The notes beneath the pieces are model-generated. The model had not been told where the DNA came from. It did not search any database and was given only the letters and a program-made list of their open reading frames with translations. A stretch of DNA of 64,000 bases, from NCBI GenBank assembly GCA_035495555.1, contig DATJFQ010000097.1, positions 1-64,000 of the forward strand, given 5' to 3'. The DNA is from DATJFQ01 sp035495555 (lineage in GTDB: Bacteria > Acidobacteriota > Vicinamibacteria > Vicinamibacterales > 2-12-FULL-66-21). Made by a program: the position numbers and the translations under genes. Positions 32,070-40,511 of this stretch are shown here, piece by piece. The first letter of the stretch is position 1. Every line of letters starts with the position of its first letter.

Positions 32070-34655
32070 TCAGTACTCCGCACGGAGCGCCGTAATCGGG
32101 TCCACCCGCAGCGCGCGCCACGCCGGCAGCAGACTCCCGATCACAGTCAGCACGCCGACAAGCGCGATCACCGCTCCAAACGTCAGCGGATCTGCCGGCG
32201 ACACACCCGCAAGCAGCGCCGCCAGTGCACGCGCCGCGGCATACGCGCACGCGACCCCGATCACAAGCCCCAACAGCGCGAGACGGACACCCTGACGGAA
32301 CACCAGTCCGGCGACCTGCGACGGCCGCGCACCGATGGCAATTCGCACACCGAACTCCTGTACGCGCTGCGATACGCCGAACGCGAGCAGCCCGTGGATG
32401 CCAATCGCGGCGAGGAGCGCTGCGATGAAGGCGAACGCACCCAGCACACGGAGTTGTCCTTCGCGCGGCGCCGTCTCCTGCGCGACGATGTCGCCGAGCA
32501 TCCGGACGTCTGATACCGGCTCACCTGGATCGATGTCCTTCACGATCTGACGGATCGCGGGCACGATCTGCCCGGGCGGCACCGACAGCTTGATCGCAAG
32601 ATCCTTCGGTGCGTACGTCGACATCCAGCCGTCAGTGATCTGCCGGTACGGGATGTACACCTGTGGTTCGCCCTCGGATTCCAGGCCGCGCATGCGCACG
32701 TCCTGAACGACCCCGACGATCGTGCGTTCGAAGAAGGCGACGGTGAAGCGCTGGCCGATCGGATCCTGTCCGGGCCATTCGCGGCGCGCAAACGATTCAC
32801 TGACCACGGCGACGAACGGCGACTTCTGCGTGTCGGTGTCGCTGACGTCGCGTCCGCGCCGGATCGGGATCGCGAGCGTGGTGAAAAAGCCCGGCGTGAC
32901 GTAGCGAAGGGAAACGGATCGGCTGTCCGCAAGCCCCTGCGGTTGTCCGTGGAGGCTCACCGACCAGAGCGCGCCACGGACGACGAACGGCAGGCCGCTG
33001 ATGTATCCCGCAGCGCTGACGCCAGGCAGCGCACGGATACGCCCGAGAACGCTTTCGTAAAACGCCGCGCGCTTTTCGGTCGGGGCGTACTTCGGCCAGG
33101 GCAGCGTCGTGCGCAGCGTGAGCACGTGGTCCGGCTGAAATCCCGGGTCGACGCGAGACACCTGCCAGAGCGCCTGGAGCAGGAGTCCCGTCCCCACGAG
33201 CAACACGATCGACGCGACGAGTTCCGCAACGACCAGCGTCGAGCGGAGCCGCTCACGGCGGCCGCCACCGCGGGCGCCCTCGCGTAATCCCGCCGCGTCC
33301 GCCTCGCGTCCCAGGCGCAGTGCGGGAAGAACGCCGAAGGCGAACGCCGTGAACGCCGTGAGCACGGCGGCGGCGACGAGCACGCGTGCGTCGACCGTGG
33401 GCTCGCCCGCCGTGGGCAGCGTCACAGGCGCGAGCGTCGCCAGCATCGGAAGGGCGACATACGCGAGCGCCACGCCGAGTACGCCGCCCGCGATCGCCAG
33501 CATCGCGCTCTCGGTCGCGAGCTGCCGGACGATGCGCTCACGCCCGGCGCCAATCGCAGCCCGCACCGCGATTTCCTTCCGCCGCCCGGCTGCTCGCGTG
33601 ATCAGGAGGTTTGCGAGATTCGCGCAGACGATCAGCAGCACGCAGAGCGCGGCGCCGCTGAGCACCAGTACGAGGAAACGCGACTGCTTCGGAACGTCGT
33701 CGCGCATCGGCATGATCGTCGCCGCGAGCTGCTTGTCCTGGTCGGGGAACTGCACCGCGAGGCGCCCCGCGATTCCGTTCAGCTCCGCACCCGCGTCGCT
33801 CAGCGTGACGCCCGGCTCGAGCCGCCCGACGACCGTCAGATAGGTGTTCGTGCGGTCCTTGTCGTTCACCGAGAGCTGGATTGGTCGCCAGAACTCCACC
33901 TGGCGTGATGGAAAGGCGAAGTCCGGCGGCATCACGCCCACGATCTGATAGCGCGTGTCGTCGAGGGTTATCGTGCGGCCGACGATGTCCGGCTCCCCCC
34001 CGAACAGGCTGCGCCACAGCGCATCGCTGAGGATGATCGTGCCCGCTGCGTTTTCCCGGTCGTCGGCTTCAGTGAAGCCGCGGCCCATTCGCGGCGACAC
34101 ACCGAGCGTCGGCAGGAGATCCCAGGTGATCGCCGCACCCGTCACGCGTTCCGGATCGGTGCCCGGTGTCGAAAGGTTCGACGCGATCGTCCAGAGCGCG
34201 CCCATCGACGAAAACGAGTTCGAGAGGCGCTTCCAGTCGCGATAGTTCTCCGGAGACAGCTCCAGCCGGGGATAGCCGGGCGTCCGCTCCCATATTTTCA
34301 CGAGGCGATCCGGATCGCGGAAGGGCAGCGGACGCAGCAGCACGAAGTCGGTCACCGAGAACACGGCCGTATTGGCGCCGATCCCGATGGCGGCGACCGC
34401 GATCGCCGTGAGCGAGAAACTCGGCGTCCTGCGGAGCGCGCGGACCCCGTAGCGGACGTCCTGCCTCAGGATGTCGAGGTGAACGGCCGCGGCAGTCGCG
34501 ACGATGTCTCCGATGGTCTGCACCCAGAGCCCGAGCCGTCCGGCAGACGAGGCGCCGCGGCGGCGCCGTTCGAAGATTGCCTCCATCTCCGTGCCGTATT
34601 CGACGCGAAACGACGCGGGATACAGATGCAGCAGCGCGCGATAGAGCCGCATCAC
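32070..34655 (-). CDS. ADOP permease with N-terminal permease-prefix domain
   Basis: An 861-residue duplicated FtsX/MacB-like permease. It starts with a prefix domain, MMRLYRALLHLYPASFRVEYGTEM, typical of ADOPs that sit beside PadR regulators. The main part begins VRYGVRALRRTPSFSLTAIAVAAIGIGANTAVF. FtsX blocks are at about 330-470 and at the end, closing WRALRVDPITALRAEY. Its start overlaps the PadR stop (ATGA), so they form a two-gene operon. No ATPase gene is near, so this one is a true orphan and must borrow or lack an ATPase. It converges on HtrA across a perfect hairpin. Confidence 0.9.
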   Translation of the reverse strand: MMRLYRALLHLYPASFRVEYGTEMEAIFERRRRGASSAGRLGLWVQTIGDIVATAAAVHLDILRQDVRYGVRALRRTPSFSLTAIAVAAIGIGANTAVFSVTDFVLLRPLPFRDPDRLVKIWERTPGYPRLELSPENYRDWKRLSNSFSSMGALWTIASNLSTPGTDPERVTGAAITWDLLPTLGVSPRMGRGFTEADDRENAAGTIILSDALWRSLFGGEPDIVGRTITLDDTRYQIVGVMPPDFAFPSRQVEFWRPIQLSVNDKDRTNTYLTVVGRLEPGVTLSDAGAELNGIAGRLAVQFPDQDKQLAATIMPMRDDVPKQSRFLVLVLSGAALCVLLIVCANLANLLITRAAGRRKEIAVRAAIGAGRERIVRQLATESAMLAIAGGVLGVALAYVALPMLATLAPVTLPTAGEPTVDARVLVAAAVLTAFTAFAFGVLPALRLGREADAAGLREGARGGGRRERLRSTLVVAELVASIVLLVGTGLLLQALWQVSRVDPGFQPDHVLTLRTTLPWPKYAPTEKRAAFYESVLGRIRALPGVSAAGYISGLPFVVRGALWSVSLHGQPQGLADSRSVSLRYVTPGFFTTLAIPIRRGRDVSDTDTQKSPFVAVVSESFARREWPGQDPIGQRFTVAFFERTIVGVVQDVRMRGLESEGEPQVYIPYRQITDGWMSTYAPKDLAIKLSVPPGQIVPAIRQIVKDIDPGEPVSDVRMLGDIVAQETAPREGQLRVLGAFAFIAALLAAIGIHGLLAFGVSQRVQEFGVRIAIGARPSQVAGLVFRQGVRLALLGLVIGVACAYAAARALAALLAGVSPADPLTFGAVIALVGVLTVIGSLLPAWRALRVDPITALRAEY

Positions 34656-35005
34656 CGTCCCTCCGGCGCGAGCCCCCGTGCGCGTGCGAGCTTCAGCATA
34701 TCGAACAAGCGCTGTGCGTCTGCTTTGGCGACGGCCGTGCCGAACGCGGTGATCCGGTAATACCGCCTCCGCTCGTCATCGTCCTTGGACGCCGGCCGCT
34801 GTCGCACTTCGCTGATCAGGCCCTGCTCGAGCATCCGCTGGATCGAGCGATACAGGGTGCCGGCGCTGAGCTTCAGGGTCCCCCCGGTGCGCTCGGCGAC
34901 GTCCTGCATGATCGCGTAGCCGTGGCGGTCATCGTCCGCGAGCGCGACGAGGATATGGAAGGTAGCGGGAGGTAGCGGAAGGAGCTTGGCGATGTCACTA
35001 TTCAC
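34652..35005 (-). CDS. PadR-family transcriptional regulator
   Basis: A 117-residue PadR protein starting at GTG. The winged helix is clear: FHILVALADDDRHGYAIMQDVAERTGGTLKLSAGTLYRSIQRMLEQGLISEV, where GTLYRSIQRM is the recognition helix. The wing YYRITAFGTAVAKADAQRL follows, with a short C-terminal helix. PadR repressors usually control the adjacent transporter and themselves. Here the partner is the ADOP permease downstream (4-bp overlap). The promoter -10 box ends only 6 bp before the GTG, so the transcript may be leaderless. Confidence 0.93.
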   Translation of the reverse strand: MNSDIAKLLPLPPATFHILVALADDDRHGYAIMQDVAERTGGTLKLSAGTLYRSIQRMLEQGLISEVRQRPASKDDDERRRYYRITAFGTAVAKADAQRLFDMLKLARARGLAPEGR

Positions 35006-35011
35006 ACGCCG

Positions 35012-35039
35012 AGTATATCCAGTGTGGCTATAGTGTCAA
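35012..35039 (-). promoter_or_regulatory. Strong sigma-70 promoter of the PadR-ADOP operon
   Basis: On the minus strand, TTGACA (35034-35039) and TATACT (35012-35017) are separated by 16 bp. The GTG start codon follows the -10 by 6 bp, so transcription should begin at or next to the start codon. The -35 box overlaps the stop codon of the gene at 35036. Confidence 0.7.
35014..35032. promoter_or_regulatory. Dyad overlapping the promoter, candidate PadR operator
   Basis: TATATCC and GGCTATA flank a 5-bp centre (AGTGT), with six of seven positions symmetric. The dyad covers the spacer and part of the -10, so a bound PadR would block RNA polymerase. Confidence 0.4.
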
Positions 35040-35743
35040 TCCACGAAGGTCAGACCTGCCAGCAAGCCCTCGACGTTCTGGGCGAGCTGTCGGAGGCGGT
35101 GGATCCGTTCGGTGCCGGTGTCCTGCCGCTGCGCGGGCGGGCACTCGTATTCGCCGGTCTGCAGCGCAACGGGGATTCCGGCGCGGTGCGCGCGTGCGAG
35201 CACGAAGTGTCGCCATCCCCAGCCGATGTGTTCGGGTGCCTGCAGGGCGTATTTGGCGGCCTGCGGCGGAAGGAGCATGGGCCCGTAGGAATAATCGCCC
35301 GACACGCCGACAACGTCCGATATCAGCGTGTTGATTGTGCGTTCGGTGAACTGCTGGATGGACGGGAACGTGGCGAGGGCGCTCGCGGTGCGCGCCGCGA
35401 CGCATACCGCATCCGCGTTCTGTCGCGCGGCCTCGAGGAAGCGCGTCGCGTGCTGCTCGAGAAACACGTCCTTGTCGGGTTCCGTGTAGAAGATACGGGT
35501 CGCGCCGCGATCGACCGCGGTGGCCACGGCGTGCGTGATTTGCGCGATGAGCCCGCGGGCGGGCGAAAGCAGCAGTGTCGTCCGCGGCAGCGCGCGAAGG
35601 TCTTCGACGAACTCCGCCCGCGAACCGCCGTCGCACGCGACAATCGGGAAGCCGGCGTCGCTTACATGCCGCAGGGCTCGCACGATCAGCGCCTCCTCGT
35701 CGGGGCCGCGAGCCATCGTCATCGTGACAACCACCAACAACAC
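35036..35743 (-). CDS. GT-A-like glycosyl/nucleotidyl-transferase-type protein, uncharacterised
   Basis: A 235-residue protein, GTG start. It opens with a hydrophobic strand, LLVVVTMTMARG, followed by an alternating strand/helix pattern (FPIVACDGGSRAEFVEDL, then ITHAVATAVDRGATRIFYTEPDKDVFL), which recalls the nucleotide-diphospho-sugar transferase fold with an acidic EPDKD in the place of a DxD motif. The later GWGWRHFVLARAHRAGIPV could be an acceptor region. There are no membrane segments. The family name is not certain and the assignment is by fold impression. It lies between two ADOP permease units, 30 bp before the PadR gene. Confidence 0.55.
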   Translation of the reverse strand: MLLVVVTMTMARGPDEEALIVRALRHVSDAGFPIVACDGGSRAEFVEDLRALPRTTLLLSPARGLIAQITHAVATAVDRGATRIFYTEPDKDVFLEQHATRFLEAARQNADAVCVAARTASALATFPSIQQFTERTINTLISDVVGVSGDYSYGPMLLPPQAAKYALQAPEHIGWGWRHFVLARAHRAGIPVALQTGEYECPPAQRQDTGTERIHRLRQLAQNVEGLLAGLTFVD

Positions 35744-35826
35744 AGGCTCCGATCAATCGAGTTGTGTCACATTATGCGCCGTGGGTGTCGGGTGTTGGTG
35801 GTTGGAAGAATGGGGTCTTATCACGC

Positions 35827-38301
35827 CTATTCCGCGCGCAGCGCGATGATCGGATCGACAAGGCTTGCTCGGCGCGCCGGCAGATACACGGCGAAAAACG
35901 CGACGATCGCCAGGATCGCCGGCACTCCGCCGAAGACGAGGGGATCGCGCGCGGTGACGCCGAACAGGAACGAGGTGATGTATCGCGCGAGCAGCAGCGC
36001 GGCGCCCACGCCGATGACGATGCCGATCGCCGCGAGCAGCAGGCCCTGCCGCACCACCATGTTCTTCACCTGTGCGCCCTGCGCGCCGAGCGCCATCCGA
36101 ATGCCGATCTCCTGCGTGCGCTGTTCGACGGAATACGCCATGAGGCCGTAGATACCGATCGCCGCCAGCAGGAGGGCGCACGCGCCGAACACCGACATGA
36201 CCCACATATTGAAACGCTGGCGCGAGACCGACAACGCCACGATTTCGTCCATCGACTTCACGTCCGAGACCGGAAGCCCGGTGACCTGCCGGAGCTGTTC
36301 CTGGATGGTCGCGCTGACGGACTGCGGCGGAACTTCGGTTTTCACAATCCAGGACACGGGCGTCAGGCTGACGTTCAGCGCGTTGGCCGCGTCGGGCACC
36401 TGCGACTGCGGGATAAACATCTGCGGCTGCGGATCCGCGTCGAGACCGTTGCTGCGAATGTCGGATACCACACCGATGATCTGGCGCTCCCCCTCGGCGG
36501 CGAACTCGCGCATCACCCCTTTGCCGATCACGAGCCGGTCGCGAAGCGGGTCGCTCTTCGGCCAATACTGCTTCGCCATCGCCTCATTGATGATCACCAC
36601 CGGCGTCGACGTGCTCGTATCACGTGTGTTGAACGTACGGCCGCTCTTCAGCGGAATCGCGAATACTTCGAAGTAGCCCGGGGAGACCGTCATCCAGCCG
36701 CCGCCGCCGTGAAACGGTCCCTGGCTGTCGGCGGCGAGCGGACGCCCGACGATTCGGAAGGGCAGCCCGTAGCCGCCTTGCAGCGGCACGCAGCAGGTCG
36801 CGCTGGCCAGCTTCACGCCCGGAATAGACTGCAAGCGCTCGACCCCGTTGCGAATCACCTGCTCCACGGCCTCGGCCTTCTGGAACTGCGCGCCCTTCAT
36901 CGACATCTTGAGTGTCAGCACATTGTGTGTGTCGAAGCCCGGATCCACGCGCCCCAGCGCCACCGCCGTGCGAATCAACAGCGCCGAACCGATGAGCAGC
37001 ACCAGCGCGAGTCCGACCTCAACGACGACAAGAATTGAGCGTGCTTTGTTCTGCCGGAATCCGGTACCGGAGCGTCCGCTGCTTTCCTTGAGGGTGGTCG
37101 TGAGGTCCGTTCGAGAGCTCTGAATGGCGGGGATGAGGCCGAACAGGATTCCGGTTCCGATCGCCACCCCTAACGTGAAGAGGACAACGTTGGTATCCAT
37201 ACTCACGAAGCTGCCGTTTTCGCCCACGCGCGGCAGGCCCGCAGTGTTGATCGAGAGCAGTGCGCGGATGCCGATCCATCCCAGCAGGAGCCCGAGCAGG
37301 CCACCCGTCAGGGAGAGAACAACGCTTTCGGTGAGCAGTTGTCGGATAATCCGGCCGCGCGATCCACCGATCGCGGCACGGATCGCAATCTCACGGCGAC
37401 GGCCGGTGGCCCGGACCAGCAGCAGGTTCGCGACATTCGCACACGCGATGAGCAGCACCAGGCCGACGGCGGTCCCGAGCACGAGGAGCGACTGTTTGAC
37501 GTCCGCGCGCACGATCACGTCGCGGATCGGCTGCACGCCAAAGCTCGCCTGCGGCCCCAGCGCAGTCGGGAACTTCGCGCGATACGCCTGCGCCGATGCT
37601 TTCATCCGATCGTTGGCCTGCTCCAGCGTGACTCCAGGCTTCAAGCGTCCGAGCACCTGGAAGTAGTGTCCCTGATCGGTCGTGTTGGGGTCGAACTGGA
37701 AGAGCGTCCAGACTTGCGGAGTCTGGCCAAATTCGCGGAAGTCGAACGTGTCGAGCACGCCGACAATCGTGTAGGGATCGCCGCCGATGCCGATCGACTT
37801 GCCCGTTATATTGCGATCGCCGTTGAACCGCGTTTCCCACAAGTTCCGGCTGATGATCGCCACACGCGGGCCGTTCGGGCGGTCTTCGTCCGCGGTGAAC
37901 GGACGTCCAAGCACGAAGCGCGCGCCAACGAGGTTGAAGAAGTTTGCCGAGATCCGTCCTGAACGGAGTTGTTCCGGAAACGTACCGCCCGTGTAATTGA
38001 CGACGCCGGTGTTGAACGCCGACACGTCCTGCACGATGTCCGTCTGCTGCTGGTAATGCGCGAACTTCGCCGGGGAGGCTGCGGGTCCCGATCCCCGCGG
38101 AGAGACGTTCATGAACACGACAACGCGATCGGGATCCGGAACGGCGACCGGCTTGAGGAGCACCGCGTTCACGACGGAAAAAATAGCCGTATTGGCGCCG
38201 ATGCCAAGGGTCAGCGCCGCGACGGCAGCCAACGAAAACGCCGGATTCTGCACGAACATGCGAAGCGAGTGGCGGATGTCCTTCGCGAGGGCCTCTAGCA
38301 T
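35827..38301 (-). CDS. Duplicated FtsX/MacB-like permease (ADOP family)
   Basis: An 824-residue permease lacking the PadR-type prefix domain. It starts KDIRHSLRMFVQNPAFSLAAVAALTLGIGANTAIFSVVNAVLL. Block one ends with VGLVLLIACANVANLLLVRATGRRREIAIRAAIGGSR, and block two with LLLAAIGIYGLMAYSVEQRTQEIGIRMALGA and PARRASLVDPIIALRAE. It stands alone: the next genes on each side belong to other units, and no ATPase is adjacent. The substrate is unknown. The short spacing to the kinase cassette upstream (120 bp) contains no recognisable signal. Confidence 0.9.
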   Translation of the reverse strand: MLEALAKDIRHSLRMFVQNPAFSLAAVAALTLGIGANTAIFSVVNAVLLKPVAVPDPDRVVVFMNVSPRGSGPAASPAKFAHYQQQTDIVQDVSAFNTGVVNYTGGTFPEQLRSGRISANFFNLVGARFVLGRPFTADEDRPNGPRVAIISRNLWETRFNGDRNITGKSIGIGGDPYTIVGVLDTFDFREFGQTPQVWTLFQFDPNTTDQGHYFQVLGRLKPGVTLEQANDRMKASAQAYRAKFPTALGPQASFGVQPIRDVIVRADVKQSLLVLGTAVGLVLLIACANVANLLLVRATGRRREIAIRAAIGGSRGRIIRQLLTESVVLSLTGGLLGLLLGWIGIRALLSINTAGLPRVGENGSFVSMDTNVVLFTLGVAIGTGILFGLIPAIQSSRTDLTTTLKESSGRSGTGFRQNKARSILVVVEVGLALVLLIGSALLIRTAVALGRVDPGFDTHNVLTLKMSMKGAQFQKAEAVEQVIRNGVERLQSIPGVKLASATCCVPLQGGYGLPFRIVGRPLAADSQGPFHGGGGWMTVSPGYFEVFAIPLKSGRTFNTRDTSTSTPVVIINEAMAKQYWPKSDPLRDRLVIGKGVMREFAAEGERQIIGVVSDIRSNGLDADPQPQMFIPQSQVPDAANALNVSLTPVSWIVKTEVPPQSVSATIQEQLRQVTGLPVSDVKSMDEIVALSVSRQRFNMWVMSVFGACALLLAAIGIYGLMAYSVEQRTQEIGIRMALGAQGAQVKNMVVRQGLLLAAIGIVIGVGAALLLARYITSFLFGVTARDPLVFGGVPAILAIVAFFAVYLPARRASLVDPIIALRAE

Positions 38302-38421
38302 GATGTATGTGTCCGTTTCCGGTCAGGAGATCCTCGAAACCGCACACCCGCGGCGCTCCTTCACCAGGTGATTTGACGTAAGAGTCGCAGGAATTGTTGG
38401 GCGTACGGTGCGCCCGTTCTC

Positions 38422-39717
38422 TCACAACGCCGTGTGTGGAGGGCCGGGCTGCATGATGAATGCCTCTGGATGCCAGGCGGCGGCGAATCGTTCCGCCGCT
38501 CGGCGGCCATCATCGAGCAGCGCCCATACGCTGCCGCCGAAACCAGCGCCGAAGCTGCGGGCGGCGAACGCACCGAGTCGTCGGGCGTTCCGCGCGAGCT
38601 CCACAGTTTCCGCGACCTGGTTGCGCAGCAGCGATTCGGCAATCGCCTGCGATGCTGCCGACAGCTCACCGATCAGAGTTCGGTCACCATCTGCGAACGC
38701 CGCTGGCGCGCGCCCCACGATCGCGTCTTCACCGACGAAATGGTCGAGGCGTCGAGTCAGGGACTCGATGGCCGTCCGGGGCAAGCCTGACACCTTGACG
38801 ATTTCACGAAGCCGGTCCGCCGCGGCGGCATCGGTCCGGAGAGCATCGGCGAGCGAGGACGCAGGCGTTTCGCACGCGATCCACCAATCCAGCAGCACCT
38901 GCACTTCGTCTGCGAGCCGGTTATAGCTCGCCTGCGCCGGCCCCGTCTTCTCCGCACGGACGTTCGAAGTCGCAATCACGAACCGCCAGTCCGCCGGCAC
39001 GGCGACGTCCTGCAACCGTGTCATCGGTGCGAAGCGGAACGCCGTCACGATTCCGCGCCGTCCCGTCAGGATCGCTGCATGATCTTCGCTGCCGCCGTGG
39101 GTGCCGACGCCGGACGTTCCGGCCAGTCCGCCGAACGTTCGGCCATTCTCGATGCACGCGTAATAGCCCGCAGCATCGATCGGCGATCGGATATTCGCCG
39201 TCCAGGCATCCTGCTGCGCGAGGTCGTTGAGCGAGACAAGCGCGCTCGCGAGCGCGATGACCAGCGCGCTCGAGCTGCTCATGCCCGACGCACGCGCGAG
39301 CGTGCTTTCGAATGCGATCTCGCAGCCGCGCACGGCGCCGGGGAAGTTGCGAGAGAGCCGATCGACGACGACCGCGACATATCGCCGCCATGCGCTGAAC
39401 GTCGACGGATCGCACCCGGGTTCGATGGCGACCGATTCGCCTGAGGCGGCGTCGGTGACCACGACCCGCCCGTCGATTCGACGCCGCGCGGCCAGCAGCA
39501 TGCCGCGCGGTACGGCACACACCAGCGAACGGCCGCCCGCGTAATCGGTGTGCGTTCCGAATACCTCGAGCCGTCCCGGCGTCCACCACACGTCGAGGAC
39601 GCTTCCGCCAGGCGGGAGGGCTTCCAGCACGCGGCGGGACACGTCGTGCAGTGCTGCGCGGTCGACATCGGCCAGTCCGTGGTCGAGGAGTCTCTCGACG
39701 CACTCGGACGCGGTCAT
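38422..39717 (-). CDS. GHMP-family sugar 1-kinase (galactokinase-like)
   Basis: A 431-residue kinase. Three galactokinase/GHMP signatures are present: GRLEVFGTHTDYAGG at 48-62 (the sugar-binding box, with THTDY for EHTDY), ARASGMSSSSALVIALA at about 141-157 (the ATP loop) and FGAGFGGSVWALL near 400. An ATG at 39717 overlaps the stop of the preceding gene (ATGA) and is preferred to the one five codons upstream. It should phosphorylate a sugar at C1 with ATP. With the nucleotidyltransferase and symporter in front of it, salvage of an imported sugar to NDP-sugar is likely. Which sugar is unknown. Confidence 0.85.
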   Translation of the reverse strand: MTASECVERLLDHGLADVDRAALHDVSRRVLEALPPGGSVLDVWWTPGRLEVFGTHTDYAGGRSLVCAVPRGMLLAARRRIDGRVVVTDAASGESVAIEPGCDPSTFSAWRRYVAVVVDRLSRNFPGAVRGCEIAFESTLARASGMSSSSALVIALASALVSLNDLAQQDAWTANIRSPIDAAGYYACIENGRTFGGLAGTSGVGTHGGSEDHAAILTGRRGIVTAFRFAPMTRLQDVAVPADWRFVIATSNVRAEKTGPAQASYNRLADEVQVLLDWWIACETPASSLADALRTDAAAADRLREIVKVSGLPRTAIESLTRRLDHFVGEDAIVGRAPAAFADGDRTLIGELSAASQAIAESLLRNQVAETVELARNARRLGAFAARSFGAGFGGSVWALLDDGRRAAERFAAAWHPEAFIMQPGPPHTAL

Positions 39718-40511
39718 GGAGACGGCGTCCACCCGCTCAGCCGGCCTTCGACCTCGGCGGCGTCGGCACGGGTGGACAGGTCGAGCACGGGCCCGCGTGC
39801 CGGCACCGCACGAAACCGAACGCCGCGGTCGATCGCGACGCCGACCGCGCCCGGCAGTTCGTATTCACCGCGAGAAGATCGCGGCACGTCCCGGCATGCC
39901 TCGAAGATGCGCAAATCGAAGCGCCACAGGTTCATGCTGACGAGCGGCGTGTCGGGATCGTTATCCGGTTTTTCAACCACGTGGGTGACGTAGCCGGCCG
40001 CATCCACGTCGAGCAGGGCGAACCTGCGGATGCGGTCAGGGTCGATATTGCTCGTGGCCGTCAATTCGTCCCGCGAAAACGCGGCGACCCCGGGTTCGTC
40101 GATCTCCGCGAGTGTCCGCAACGCAGACGAGGGATACAGGTTGTCGGAGTTCAGCGCGAGAAATGGGGCCAGTCCGCACCATCGTTCGGCCGCCACGATG
40201 GCGTCTGCCGTTCCAAGCGGCTCCCGTTGGACGACGTAGTCGAGATGCACGCGGCGGGGAGGAGCGATGCGCTCGTAATAATGGCTGATCGATGCGTAGT
40301 CCGGCGCGACCACCAGCGCGATCTGATCGATGCCTCCGTCGGCAAGCGTGCTCAGCACGTAATCGAGAAAGGGGCGGCCGTGCAGCGGCATCATGGCTTT
40401 GGAGCCGTCCTCCGCGGCTCGCGTCTGCTCGGCCGTCAGACGTGCGTTCGGGTCGATCGCGCGCATCCGCGTTCCGAGGCCGCGCGCGAGCACGACCGCG
40501 CGTCGCGTCAC
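39714..40511 (-). CDS. Sugar-1-phosphate nucleotidyltransferase
   Basis: A 265-residue NTP-transferase-fold enzyme. The start is GTG in a GTGA overlap with the symporter. The nucleotide loop is LARGLGTRM (8-16), where Arg replaces the usual Ala or Gly. SKAMMPLHGRPFLDYVL follows, then EPLGTADAI (97-105) and the metal-binding LNSDNLYP (120-127). The end of the fold has VVEKPDNDPDTPLVSMNLWRF. It would join a sugar 1-phosphate and an NTP to give an NDP-sugar and pyrophosphate. The upstream open frame is a shadow of the symporter gene. It is the central gene of a symporter - transferase - kinase set with 4-bp overlaps. Confidence 0.88.
   Translation of the reverse strand: MTRRAVVLARGLGTRMRAIDPNARLTAEQTRAAEDGSKAMMPLHGRPFLDYVLSTLADGGIDQIALVVAPDYASISHYYERIAPPRRVHLDYVVQREPLGTADAIVAAERWCGLAPFLALNSDNLYPSSALRTLAEIDEPGVAAFSRDELTATSNIDPDRIRRFALLDVDAAGYVTHVVEKPDNDPDTPLVSMNLWRFDLRIFEACRDVPRSSRGEYELPGAVGVAIDRGVRFRAVPARGPVLDLSTRADAAEVEGRLSGWTPSP

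Noticed and set aside
35728..35804. 12-bp inverted repeat CAACCACCAACA / TGTTGGTGGTTG around the start of the GT-A-like gene
   Set aside because: One arm lies in the first codons of the gene, where the strand LLVVV explains the sequence; the match is probably coincidence, although the other arm resembles the word arrays.
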